Assembly (NCBI RefSeq): GCF_002715865.1
Contig: NZ_CP017696.1
Location: forward strand, 2,108,001 to 2,172,000
Direction: 5' to 3'
Length of the DNA stretch: 64,000 nucleotides
Source: Bifidobacterium asteroides DSM 20089
Lineage (GTDB): Bacteria; Actinomycetota; Actinomycetes; Actinomycetales; Bifidobacteriaceae
Part shown: one piece after another, positions 26,855 to 41,107 of the stretch
Layout: the number at the start of each line of letters is the position of its first letter
How positions within the stretch are numbered: position 1 is the stretch's first letter
The notes under the pieces: model-generated
Told to the model about the DNA's origin: nothing
Databases searched by the model: none
What the model saw: the letters and a program-made list of their open reading frames with translations, nothing else
Translations under genes and position numbers: made by a program

Positions 26855-27522
26855 AATTCAACAAAAAGAATCAAATTCTCCAGGAATCACCATTTGTTCC
26901 AAAAACGGTCCTTTTCCCGCTGGCGAGAGGCGCCGGTGCTTTCCCCGATGAATTTGGACTCGTGATCTTGTCTTTCAGGCGAGTTTCAGCTCGGCTATTA
27001 CACGTTTAATCTACTTGGTGACTATCAGAGATTTAGATTCTATATTGGAAGCGTCGGAGCTCTGTTGGGACAAGGCGTTTCAGGCTTAGGCTCTACTAAA
27101 AGTATGCTATCGGGGATGAAAAGGCTCCGCTGGGATGTATGGCTGGAAGCCAGCGGGGTACCCACTGATCATTGTGGCGTGGCCATGGGTGTTTTGGAGC
27201 AAAGAATCGACTCTGCCGGTGCTGATAAGGGCATGTCCAGGGCATCATACTTTGCTCGGGCGGGAAGACTTTGGCTTCTGGAGTCGATTTGCCGTCCTTC
27301 TTCTGGGGCAGAGGTTCGCTTCCTGATGCAGTATCCGCGTGATAGGAGTGCCGGGGTTCCAAAACGACGCTGACAGGGGACCGGTACAAGTGGAGTCTGT
27401 CTGTAGTGAGACGGAAGACGGCTCAAGGATTGCCATAGTGGGCCCTGCAGGTTCTTGCAGGGCCCATCAGAAACCTGCAGATCGCAGATCTGTTCCAGTA
27501 ATTGCGCGGAGCGATTGGGGAA
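26855..27522. other. 668-base intergenic region, right edge of the island
   Basis: No recognised gene. Open frames of about 100 codons on both strands around 27065-27390 lack any family signature and a good ribosome site. An 11-bp hairpin (27439-27466) with a 6-base loop lies downstream of the sirtuin gene, but without a T tract. Confidence 0.4.
27439..27466 (-). terminator. GC-rich hairpin downstream of the sirtuin gene
   Basis: TGGGCCCTGCA pairs perfectly with TGCAGGGCCCA over 11 bp with a 6-base loop, about 56 bases after the sirtuin stop on the minus strand. It is not followed by T residues on that strand, so it could be a Rho-type or processing hairpin. Confidence 0.35.
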
Positions 27523-28278
27523 TCATCCTTGTCCGGCGATGGTTTTGTCGACGAGTTTGGGCAGTGCCTCTTCGATAGGTTCGTGGATGAGTCGGGTCGC
27601 CAGGGAATCGTATTGGGTCGAGCCCATGTTCATGATGGTGATTGGCACGCCCGCCTGGGCTGCCACCGGCACCAGCGAAGCTGCTGGATACACTTCCAAG
27701 GTGGAGCCAATCACCCAGAACTGATCGGCCTGGCTGGTCAGCCTCATGCTCTTCTCCATGGCTCCTTCGGGCAGGGCTTGACCGAAGTAGACCACATCAG
27801 TCTTGATGATGCCGTTGCATGGCATGTTGCCTTGGTAGGGCATGGGCTTGTGGCAGTGTGGATCGGGTTCCTGATCAAGCTTGGCCATGATGTCGGCCGT
27901 CCGATATGCCTGACCGCACTTCATGCAATGGGAGCTGCCGATGGTCCCGTGAAGGTTGACGATGACATCCTCGGAGTTGCCGGCTTTCTCGTGGAGGGCA
28001 TCGAAGTTCTGCGTAGCCAGCAGGTTCAGCATGCCTGCCTGCTCCAGCCTGGCCAGTGCCTTGTGCGCTACTCCGGGCTGGGCCTTCCAGACTGGTGACT
28101 CCTTCTGCCACCGCCATGAATACTCCCGCTGCTTCCGGTCACTCATGAACAGGTCCAAGTCATAAACATTCATCTGATCGGGATGCTTGGTCCAAACCCC
28201 GTCAGGCCCGCGAAAATCCGGTATGCCGGCGGAAGTCGAGATTCCCGCCCCGGTCAGTACTGCAATTGTTGTGCTCAT
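27523..28278 (-). CDS. NAD-dependent protein deacylase (sirtuin, Sir2/CobB)
   Basis: Removes acyl groups from protein lysines using NAD+. The N terminus AVLTGAGISTSAGIPDFRG is the Sir2 NAD-binding motif. TQNFDALH corresponds to the usual TQNIDGLH, NLHGT provides the catalytic histidine, and cysteines in CMKC and further on (PHCHK, MPCNG) likely bind zinc. GSTLEVYPAA is the GTSL-like motif. The 251-residue length is normal. The NFD/ALH substitutions are mild departures from the family consensus. ATG 28278 begins the motif directly. The gene stands alone next to the rRNA operon, with no acyl-CoA synthetase beside it. Confidence 0.9.
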   Translation of the reverse strand: MSTTIAVLTGAGISTSAGIPDFRGPDGVWTKHPDQMNVYDLDLFMSDRKQREYSWRWQKESPVWKAQPGVAHKALARLEQAGMLNLLATQNFDALHEKAGNSEDVIVNLHGTIGSSHCMKCGQAYRTADIMAKLDQEPDPHCHKPMPYQGNMPCNGIIKTDVVYFGQALPEGAMEKSMRLTSQADQFWVIGSTLEVYPAASLVPVAAQAGVPITIMNMGSTQYDSLATRLIHEPIEEALPKLVDKTIAGQG

Positions 28279-28929
28279 ACACCCGTCTTACCATCCGTCA
28301 ACAGAATCCATGACTCGTAGACCAACATAGTGCGCGAACATACATCTATGTCAACATTCATATTCGTAGGCTGTGGATGACTGGCGGTCGAGAACGGAAG
28401 GTGAACTCCGCATTGGATACAGCCGACTATGAGCAGAGTTCAAAAGGACTATGAAGGGACTAAGCCGACACGCCAATGGCGCTGGGAACCGATCGTCACT
28501 TTGTGAATAAAATGTGTGCATGAAGCCGTGGCGGTGCGCTGAAGTCCAACTTCGCGACGTCTAAAGTTAAAAAGGGACATGCAACGACACGCCGTCTGAG
28601 GGCTTGTTATAGCTTGTTTTGAGGGTCTTTTCGGAGGGGCCGGGTTGCGTTTTGCTCGGCTCGTGGTAAGTTTATCTCTTGCTGCTCAACACGGCGGTTC
28701 TTCTTCCGAGAGGAAGCTGAACGCTTGTTGGTGTGGTGGTGGTTTGAGAACTCAAGAGCGTGTTTGTGCTACTTATAGCTTTTTGATTGCCAGTCCGATG
28801 CCCGCCCGGCTGTTGTCGGGTACGTGGGAGCGTTGTGAGGGGTGTCGGGGTTTTTCGTGGGTTGGTTTCCTCCTTATGGAAGCCGGCCCGTCAATTATTG
28901 ATGTGGGCTGTTTCGGCCTTCTTCATGGT
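28279..28929 (+). promoter_or_regulatory. rRNA operon promoter and leader region
   Basis: A 651-base region between the divergent sirtuin gene and 16S. It should contain the rRNA promoters. GAGAACTCAAGAGCG (28746-28760) resembles the leader antitermination region seen again in the 16S-23S spacer as GAGAACTGGATAGTG. I cannot fix a -35/-10 pair with confidence. Confidence 0.5.
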
Positions 28930-33927
<4,998 letters not shown>

Positions 33928-34097
33928 AACACCCGCCCCCCGGAGGGGCGGCGGCATCAACCCGACTGCGCATCCTGCCTGCGGCAATGAACACGAACGG
34001 CCACAGGCGATCGAACACACGGAACACGCGTCCACCATCCGGTCCCCAAGCCGCCAGGAGACCCCATCCCCCCACACGGGGTTGGAAGAACCGAAGA

Positions 34098-34217
34098 TTC
34101 GCGGCGGTCATGGCCTGGGGGAGACGCCCGGTCCCATTCCGAACCCGGAAGCTAAGACCCAGCACGGCAATGGTACTGCACCCGGAAGAGTGTGGGAGAG
34201 TAGCACACCGCCGCCAA
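34098..34217 (+). rRNA. rrf: 5S ribosomal RNA
   Basis: Starts TTCGCGGCGGTCATGGC and ends near ACCGCCGCCAA, giving helix I pairing of GGCGG with CCGCC. TCCCATTCCGAACCCGGAAG in the middle is the conserved 5S loop. About 120 bases. Confidence 0.92.
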
Positions 34218-34229
34218 TACACCTACATA

Positions 34230-34274
34230 GGGAGGTCTCTTCAGGAGGATAAACCTGAAGAGACCTCCCTTTTT
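34230..34274 (+). terminator. rRNA operon intrinsic terminator
   Basis: A perfect 16-bp stem (34230-34245 against 34254-34269; GGGAGGTCTCTTCAGG) with an 8-base loop is followed at once by TTTTT. It ends transcription of the 16S-23S-5S operon. Confidence 0.93.
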
Positions 34275-34515
34275 CCATATCTTCTCAGACTCAGGTCGGG
34301 CAAAGTTGCATCCGTGCGCAAAGCCTCACGGGAAATGAGCGGCCACGATCAGGCTGAGCAAGGGAGGCTGCCCCTCACCAGCAGTCTGCAATCGAAGATT
34401 TGCAGACACGGGCGCGGAAGCTCAGGCCGGTTTTGCCGCCTGTCGTTTATGCCCACAAGATCTAGAATGAGAAGCAGCCGAATCATATACGCAAACACAT
34501 ATTCGAAGAAAGCGG

Positions 34516-35181
34516 ATGAGCATGGGCAAACGAATCATTCTTGTAGGAGCCACAGGCCGAGTGGGCGCATCGACCTGCGAGGACCTGGTAAAAGCCGGCC
34601 ACGAGGTGGTCGCCTGCGCTCGGGGAGCCTCGAAGATTCCAGCAGGCCGGCAGGTGGAGCCCATGACCCTGGACCTGCATGACCCGCTCTCCCAAGTCAC
34701 CGACGCATTCCGCAAGTCGAATGCGGACGTCGTCGTCTTCACCGCAGGCTCACGTGGCAAGGACATCAATCAGATCGATGCCCTGGGAGCCATGAAGACC
34801 ATAGAGGCCGCTAAAGCGGTCGGCATCACCAGGTACATCATGCTGGGCGCCATGTATGCAGCGGACTGGCTGCGCTGGGAGCAGCCACAGGTCAAACCAG
34901 CCATCGACGCCCTGGCCGACTACTACGTGACCAAGAACATGGCCGACCAGTACCTGATCAGCTCCGGTTTGGACTACACCATCATCGAGCCAGGCAGCCT
35001 CACCGAGCAGGAAGGCACAGGAACAATCCAGGTGGAGCCAGACGGACCCGGGCCCATATCGATTCCCGACGTGGCACAATGCCTGGCCGACTGCGTCGAT
35101 CTCCCCCAGACCGCGAACAGGATTTACAACATCGTCGGTGGCAGCACACCCATCAGGCAGGCCCTCACTGCAAAGCAGTGA
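34516..35181 (+). CDS. NAD(P)H-binding SDR-like protein (NmrA/atypical SDR family)
   Basis: A Rossmann-fold protein of the atypical short-chain dehydrogenase group. GKRIILVGATGRVGAST carries GxxGxxG at the N terminus, VVVFTAGSRG follows the usual second Rossmann strand region, and YIMLGAMYAADW with DYYVTKNMADQYL fits the YxxxK region of the family. The 221-residue length is usual. Substrate unknown; such proteins act as NAD(P)H sensors or oxidoreductases. It lies about 240 bases after the rRNA terminator and has its own promoter region. Confidence 0.7.
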   Translation: MSMGKRIILVGATGRVGASTCEDLVKAGHEVVACARGASKIPAGRQVEPMTLDLHDPLSQVTDAFRKSNADVVVFTAGSRGKDINQIDALGAMKTIEAAKAVGITRYIMLGAMYAADWLRWEQPQVKPAIDALADYYVTKNMADQYLISSGLDYTIIEPGSLTEQEGTGTIQVEPDGPGPISIPDVAQCLADCVDLPQTANRIYNIVGGSTPIRQALTAKQ

Positions 35182-35370
35182 ATGAAACCCAACCGAGTTC
35201 CTCAGAAGAGCATCCCGTCGATAGACTATGGCGTGTCTGCACAGCATGGGGGATGGTACCTTGGTTGCAATGCTTGTTGCTGTTGATTGCGCGCTGGCAC
35301 ACTGAGTTCCCGTGTCCTTTCTGAAGGCGGGGTTAGCTTGGAGGCAGGGCTGATCTCGAGGAGGTCATTG

Positions 35371-36123
35371 ATGAATATCACCAATTTTCGTGATCTGGGA
35401 GGCACCCGGACCATCCACGGCCGTCAGGTGCGTCCCTACAAGTTCATCAGGTCAGGACAGCTGGTGGGTTTGGACGAGGAGACCAAACAAGAGCTCGTCA
35501 ACCGTTATCAGGTGACTCAGGTCGTGGATTTCCGCAGGCCCTTCGAAATACAGGAAAGCCCGGATGATCGGATTGACGGCGTAACCTTCACCAACATCGA
35601 TTTGTTGGAGCAAAGCGGCACCAACAGTGCCAGTTTGGACGATTTCGCATCGCTGGGTTCGGCGGATCAGGTCAACGGCCACATGCTGAATGTCTACCAT
35701 GACCTGGTCACGAATCCTGCGGCCCAGCAGGGGTATGGGCGCTTCCTGCGCATCGTCGTGGGCAACACCCAGGGTGCCACGCTCTTCCACTGCTTCGCCG
35801 GCAAGGATCGAACCGGATTCGCCGCGGCTTTGGTCCTCTGGCTGTTGGAGGTAGACGACGACCAGGTGTTTGCGGACTATCTGAAGACCAACGAGGAGCG
35901 GGTCGAGGCTAACAATCAATTGCTGGATCTATTCCGCGCCAAGGGCTTCGACCAGGATTCACTGGATGCACTGCAGATTGCGCTCTGCGTCAAGAAAGAA
36001 TACCTGGCCCATGCCCAACAGACCATGCTCGAGGCTTACGGGGATGTCTTCACCTATGCCCAGAAGGCTCTAGGGTTCGGGTCAGACCAGGTAGATGCCC
36101 TGCGCAGCAACCTGCTGGAGTAA
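35371..36123 (+). CDS. tyrosine/serine protein phosphatase (PTP, DSP-like)
   Basis: A phosphatase of the Y_phosphatase3 type. MNITNFRDLGGTRT is the family start and FHCFAGKDRTG is the CxxGKDRTG P-loop holding the nucleophilic cysteine and arginine. VVDFRRPFE supplies the general acid region. About 250 residues with no signal peptide. The ATG at 35371 has GAGGAGG about 7 bases ahead, so I prefer it to an upstream in-frame start at 35287. Its substrate (protein or phosphoinositide) is unknown. Confidence 0.83.
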   Translation: MNITNFRDLGGTRTIHGRQVRPYKFIRSGQLVGLDEETKQELVNRYQVTQVVDFRRPFEIQESPDDRIDGVTFTNIDLLEQSGTNSASLDDFASLGSADQVNGHMLNVYHDLVTNPAAQQGYGRFLRIVVGNTQGATLFHCFAGKDRTGFAAALVLWLLEVDDDQVFADYLKTNEERVEANNQLLDLFRAKGFDQDSLDALQIALCVKKEYLAHAQQTMLEAYGDVFTYAQKALGFGSDQVDALRSNLLE

Positions 36124-36486
36124 ACTTATAAGGCTGGATAAGTGGAGACTTCACCATAGTCCCCACTTTGTATATCTGAATAGACTGCCTTCCAAACATG
36201 TTGTTCCCGTTCTGCGGACTGTCACCGTCCCGTCTTACATCTGCAACAAAACTCTGTCCTCCTTCCTTGTTTATTGAGTTCGTACTTGGGGAATGGTGAA
36301 TGGTTCCTAGGGACTGGGCTTATCCTCGTTACGTGCAACTACCAACTGCAACAGATTGAAAGTTATCTGTTCTGAAGTGTGAGGCATCATACTATATATG
36401 AGGTAGTGCGGTAATCAAAGTTGAAACCGCATTGTGCTAATGACAGGGGCCAACCGGTTCATAACGAAGCTCAGAGGTGAACAGAT
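36124..36486 (+). other. 363-base region upstream of the surface protein gene
   Basis: AT-rich for this genome, with a hairpin after the phosphatase gene (36141-36167) and room for the surface protein promoter. AGAGGTGA at 36473-36480 is its ribosome site. No gene seen. Confidence 0.5.
36141..36167 (+). terminator. imperfect hairpin after the phosphatase gene
   Basis: AGTGGAGAC pairs with GTCCCCACT with one mismatch across a 9-base loop, then TTGTATAT follows. Placed 18 bases after the stop, it is a plausible intrinsic terminator. Confidence 0.45.
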
Positions 36487-39400
36487 ATGAACGTAAGCGG
36501 GAATAATCATAGAAATGCAGCAGAGCAGGCTTATTTGTCTGTCATACGTGAGTCATTGCGACGGAGAATCCGATTATTGCCTGCGATCTTGGCGGCATTG
36601 GCCACCTTAGCTGCGCTGGTGCTGACCGGGCTGATTGGGCCGGTTCAGGCTATGGCGGCGGAGCCGTCCAGTACTGCTGGAAGATCCTCAGTTGGCGATG
36701 CGCGACCCTTTACTTCTGTAGGTGTGTCAAAGACCGGTAAAACCTATTACGTTGATTCAAGTCATGGCAATGATGCCAATGATGGATTGGATTCGACGCG
36801 GGCCTGGAAGTCTTTGGACAAGATATCAGCCACGACCTTCGCGCCAGGCGACCATATCCTTCTTGAGTCCGGGTCTACCTGGCAGGGGCAGATACGCCCG
36901 AAAGGGGATGGTAGCGACACAGGAAAGATCGTTCTGGATTTCTATACCCGCCAGACAGATGGGTCTGCCTCGTATGAGGCGGCACGACGACCTGTCATCA
37001 ACGGCGGCGGGACCTATGGCTCGGGCTCCTTTAAAAGGTATGTGTCGGGAGCGGTACAGCTGACCAACCAGGAATACTGGACAATCAGGAACCTTGAAGT
37101 CACCAATTCACCGGAACAGAAAGACCTTGAGGGCTATAAAAAGCACGGTGACGCCCAGAGGGTCGGAATACTCCTGCTGGGGTTCGGGTTGGACAGAATG
37201 CTTGAATCCGATACGGTCGAGAACTGCTATGTCCATGATGTTCAATCAGAGTACTATCTGCAGGCCAGACGAGAAGGTAAGCCGCAGACCCTGAAGGCCG
37301 TTGGAGGAATCATCGCTCTGGGACACTGGGTTGATCCGGACGGGCGGACCTTAGACGACGGAGTGACCAATACAGGCTTCCATAACCTGACCATACAGAA
37401 CAATATCGTTCGGCGTGTCGGCCTTGAAGGCATACGAACCAAGGCGGACAGTTCCAATGACTCATCCCCTGGGCTCTTTGAGAAGGTCACCATCAGGAAC
37501 AACTACCTGGAGGATATTGCAGGCGATGCCATCGTCATCTCAGAGAACAAGGCGCAGGGGCTGGTTGAGGGCAATACCGTGGTGCGGGCCTGCAACGCGG
37601 ACTATGGAACCGAGAACTACGCGGCCATCTGGGCCATGGCCAGCAAGGACGTCCTCCTACAGTTCAACGAGGTCTACGGCAATACCCATGGGTATAACGA
37701 CGGCGAGGCCTTCGACATCGATATGGGCTGCGACCGAATCACCTACCAATACAACTACAGCCACAACAACGGTGGCGGCTTCATGCTCCTCATGAGCAAC
37801 CAGACCAACTCTGTCATCCGCTACAACATCTCGGTGAACGACGGGGCGGGGAACTCGGGCACGAATGCAGCCGGACCTGGTCACGGCTCCTACGATTACA
37901 AGGAGCAGAGTCTTTTCCATTACTGGATATCCGATCCTGGTGCCAGCATGCCGCAGATATACAACAACACCTTCTACGTGGGTGACGGGGTCTCGACATC
38001 CCTCTTCGGGGAGGGCAACTCCGGCGACAACTCCGGCACCATCGCTTACTTCACCAATAACATCCTCTACAAGACAGGTTCGGGGAGTCTGAAGTTCCTG
38101 GCAGCCTATCCGCCGGACGGCAGTCAGCCCATAGAGCACAGCCTGCACAATAATGCGGGCGACTTCATCAAGCACAACCTGATCTGGCCCGATACTGTTC
38201 CGACCGCTGCAAGTGGCGCTACTGTCGATGAGCTGAAAGCAGCAGGAAACGTTTTCCAAGCTCCGAAGCTGGATATCGACAAGAACACGGACGCAGCTAA
38301 GGTAATCCGGGATCAGCTTGCTACAACCCTCTCCAACCCTGAGACTTCCCTTCCCTGGTCCAATCAGGTCGATCGGATGCGCGAACGGGCTTCTCTCTTC
38401 AAAATTCAGACAGAGAGCCCTGCAGTCGCTGCTGGTATCAGAATGGAGGGTGCGCCTAATCAGGATATGTTCGGAGGCAGTACCAAGGACCGCGGCATCG
38501 ATATTGGAGCCAATCAGATATCAAACAATGAGATTACGACCAGATACGAGATTCCGGAGACCAGGGTCAGCACTTTTGCTGGAGTTTATCCGGCATTGCC
38601 GGAGACCCTGAATGTCACTGTCAAGGAGTCATCTGGCGGATCCAACACCGAGAAAGTGACCAGCATGCCGGTCACCTGGGACCAGCTCAGTCTCAAGCAG
38701 TTCAGTCAGGAGGGTGAGTTTACCGTTACGGGCAGGATCCAGGGGATTCCCGATCTGGCCAAGGCCACTGTGACTGTAACAGGGCAGATGGGTTCGGGCA
38801 AGCTCAGGGATATCAGGTCCTTGGCTGATCAAGCGGCCACGGTTGAGCGGGGCTCAAGCGAAGCACTGGGCGCCAAGCCTGGAACCTCATCCAAGGCCAT
38901 TGGCGACAAATACCCATTCGGTGTCTCCTATTCAAACAAGCTTGCTCTGAAGCTGAAGAATTCGTCTTCGGCCTCATACAACCGCCGTTTCTATGTCAAG
39001 GTCGATCCCTCTGCCTATCCCGGCCAGACCGACCAGATCAAGAAGGCCAAACTGCGGGTCTACCTGTTCAGGTTCGACATCAACACCAGTGCGGGGAGCA
39101 GCGACGCGGAACGTTTGAACAATACCGCTTTCAGCATTGACGTATACAGGACCGATCCGGGATGGGATCAGAGCACCCTTACCTGGGCCAACGGTCCTCT
39201 CAATAGCGAGGTGACCGAGGCCAACCATCAGCCGCTGGGGACCGGCGAAAATATCCCCGACTATGTCCAACTCCGGCCCGGCGCCCACCAGGTCTTCACC
39301 AACAAGGAGATCATTGACAATGGGTATGCCGTCGACATTGATGTGACCTCGATCCTTCGGAGTATGGGTGGTTCTCATTTGACGGGGCCGATTAGTTTAC

Positions 39401-41061
39401 TTGTCGACATCCCGATGAGCGATACCCCCAACTTCAATCGTGACAATGGCGGATTTGATGCTTTCTCGGTGGAGGGGGCCAAGCAGGCCTATGCCGACTT
39501 CCAAAGCGGCCTGTTGACCGTGCCCGCCGGTGTGAGCAAACCTACCGATGAACACAGTCTGGCGCCGCAGCTGCTTATTTCCGATACCTATATCACTTCG
39601 GTGCAGGACGTTTCGGTTACCGTTAAGCCCGGGCAAGTCCCGGATTTGCCTGAAAACGTCTTGGTCGGTTATTCCGATGGGAAGTTCATTCGGAAGGCTG
39701 TGAATTGGAAGGTCGACCCGGCCTTGTTGACTCACGACGGCGTGTATACAGTGCAGGGAAGGCTACAGGACGATACCACCATGGTAAAAGCCCAGGTCAA
39801 AGTTGAGTCCGATCCGATTGTGTGCTTCGAATCCCTGCCCGCCATGGATAAGCCTGTTGGACTGGCGCGCCAGGAGCTGGGAATGCCCACGACGGTCAAG
39901 GCCAGCCTGGCATCAGGGAAGCAGGTGGATTTGACCGTGACTGGTTGGGATGACGATCCCTCCAACTACACGGAGAATAGTGACCCTGGCACCTATCACT
40001 TCCCTGGCGGTGTCAGCCTGCCCATGGGTGTCAGCAACCCCTCGAATCTGAAACCCATTCAGGAGGTCCGTACCCACCCTAGGCCTGAATCGATTGAGCT
40101 GAAGATGAAGCGGCCCGAGGTAATTCAGGGCAGGAATGCAGAAATTTACTTCAAGGTCCACACAGCAGCCCCCTTCACTGAACCGGATGACTGGGGCAAG
40201 GAGATCAGATGGACTGTTGCCCCGGGAGTTTCTAGTCGGCAGTTGCGGCAGAACCTCCCCGTTGTCGACCAAAGCGGGCAGGTCCGAACCAATCAGGACA
40301 CGCCTCTTGGGACATACAGGATTACAGCAACCAGCATCCGGAATGCGGCGGTTGCGGCATCTGTCGAGATTCATGTGGTGTCCCCGGCTGATACCGCTTC
40401 TCTGACGCAGAAGGTGAATCAGGCTAAAGCCGTCAAGCCTTCTGCAGGCCACCAGTTCACGGTTGCCAGCGCAGCTGCGTTGAGGACGGCCCTGGCTGAT
40501 GCAGAACGGATCATCAACGATCCTGATGCTTTGCAGGCCGAGGTTAATGAGGCTCTTGCCAACCTGAACGCAGGACTTCTGGGGTTGCGGGAGGAACCTT
40601 TGGACACGGATGGTGGCACGGATGGTGACACAGATGACGGTGTGGATGGTGGCACGGATGGTGACACGGTTGGCGGCGTGGATGGTGGCACGGATGGTGG
40701 CACGGTTGGCGGCGTGGATGGTGACACGGATGGTGGCACGGATGGCGGCGTGGATGGTGACACGGATGGTGACACGGATGGCGGCGCAGATGGCGATGAA
40801 GACCATACCTCCGATGCCACCCATCAGCTTTCTAGTCCAGACCATTCCTCCGATGCCACCCATCAGCTTCCTGGTCCAGACCATGGTCGGAAGAGTTCCA
40901 CCAGTTCTTCATCAGACACCGGGAATACGGTCCTCAGCGCGACTGGTGCTTCAGTTCGCCCTGCCATCCTGATGATCCTGGCACTGTTTGTCTCCTCCCT
41001 AGCGACCCTGGTTACGGCTATCTCCTGGCGTAGAAACAACACTGATGAGCGCGAATCGTAG
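36487..41061 (+). CDS. large cell-surface beta-helix protein with Ig-like, DNRLRE and FIVAR domains
   Basis: A 1524-residue secreted, wall-anchored protein. Residues about 1-58 are a long signal peptide ending AMA-AEPS. From about 84 to 560 there is a right-handed parallel beta-helix (KTYYVDSSHGNDANDG, then many short NN/TI repeats such as VTIRNNYLEDI). Residues about 684-770 look like a Big_4 Ig-like domain, 771-1025 like a DNRLRE domain, 1040-1107 like a second Ig-like domain, and 1306-1370 like FIVAR. A D/G/T repeat linker (1372-1438) and twin 13-residue repeats (DHTSDATHQLSSP, DHSSDATHQLPGP) precede LSATG, a membrane segment and RRNN. It probably binds or cleaves polysaccharide outside the cell; catalytic residues are not identified. 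AGAGGTGA precedes the ATG. Confidence 0.8.
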   Translation: MNVSGNNHRNAAEQAYLSVIRESLRRRIRLLPAILAALATLAALVLTGLIGPVQAMAAEPSSTAGRSSVGDARPFTSVGVSKTGKTYYVDSSHGNDANDGLDSTRAWKSLDKISATTFAPGDHILLESGSTWQGQIRPKGDGSDTGKIVLDFYTRQTDGSASYEAARRPVINGGGTYGSGSFKRYVSGAVQLTNQEYWTIRNLEVTNSPEQKDLEGYKKHGDAQRVGILLLGFGLDRMLESDTVENCYVHDVQSEYYLQARREGKPQTLKAVGGIIALGHWVDPDGRTLDDGVTNTGFHNLTIQNNIVRRVGLEGIRTKADSSNDSSPGLFEKVTIRNNYLEDIAGDAIVISENKAQGLVEGNTVVRACNADYGTENYAAIWAMASKDVLLQFNEVYGNTHGYNDGEAFDIDMGCDRITYQYNYSHNNGGGFMLLMSNQTNSVIRYNISVNDGAGNSGTNAAGPGHGSYDYKEQSLFHYWISDPGASMPQIYNNTFYVGDGVSTSLFGEGNSGDNSGTIAYFTNNILYKTGSGSLKFLAAYPPDGSQPIEHSLHNNAGDFIKHNLIWPDTVPTAASGATVDELKAAGNVFQAPKLDIDKNTDAAKVIRDQLATTLSNPETSLPWSNQVDRMRERASLFKIQTESPAVAAGIRMEGAPNQDMFGGSTKDRGIDIGANQISNNEITTRYEIPETRVSTFAGVYPALPETLNVTVKESSGGSNTEKVTSMPVTWDQLSLKQFSQEGEFTVTGRIQGIPDLAKATVTVTGQMGSGKLRDIRSLADQAATVERGSSEALGAKPGTSSKAIGDKYPFGVSYSNKLALKLKNSSSASYNRRFYVKVDPSAYPGQTDQIKKAKLRVYLFRFDINTSAGSSDAERLNNTAFSIDVYRTDPGWDQSTLTWANGPLNSEVTEANHQPLGTGENIPDYVQLRPGAHQVFTNKEIIDNGYAVDIDVTSILRSMGGSHLTGPISLLVDIPMSDTPNFNRDNGGFDAFSVEGAKQAYADFQSGLLTVPAGVSKPTDEHSLAPQLLISDTYITSVQDVSVTVKPGQVPDLPENVLVGYSDGKFIRKAVNWKVDPALLTHDGVYTVQGRLQDDTTMVKAQVKVESDPIVCFESLPAMDKPVGLARQELGMPTTVKASLASGKQVDLTVTGWDDDPSNYTENSDPGTYHFPGGVSLPMGVSNPSNLKPIQEVRTHPRPESIELKMKRPEVIQGRNAEIYFKVHTAAPFTEPDDWGKEIRWTVAPGVSSRQLRQNLPVVDQSGQVRTNQDTPLGTYRITATSIRNAAVAASVEIHVVSPADTASLTQKVNQAKAVKPSAGHQFTVASAAALRTALADAERIINDPDALQAEVNEALANLNAGLLGLREEPLDTDGGTDGDTDDGVDGGTDGDTVGGVDGGTDGGTVGGVDGDTDGGTDGGVDGDTDGDTDGGADGDEDHTSDATHQLSSPDHSSDATHQLPGPDHGRKSSTSSSSDTGNTVLSATGASVRPAILMILALFVSSLATLVTAISWRRNNTDERES
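40601..40797 (+). repeat. short tandem repeat coding a D/G/T-rich spacer
   Basis: Units of GATGGTGGCACG and GATGGTGACACG, with GGCGTG variants, repeat in phase and encode TDGGTDGDTDGG-like sequence. This is a flexible wall-spanning spacer likely to vary in length between strains. Confidence 0.8.
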
Positions 41062-41107
41062 GGGCGCGACGATAGGATTGCATCAGTTGAATTTCTAAGG
41101 AAGAAAC

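Noticed and set aside
27065-27390. Candidate small gene in the intergenic region after the recombinase region
   Set aside because: Open frames on both strands with no good ribosome site, no domains and no matching composition; left as unassigned.
40601-40797. Possible CRISPR-like array because of regular short repeats
   Set aside because: The repeats are in-phase coding repeats (TDGGTDGD), with no unique spacers and no cas genes nearby.
39913-40884. Open frame antisense to the surface protein spacer, with repetitive translation
   Set aside because: The repetition comes from the tandem repeat on the coding strand; no ribosome site or known family.
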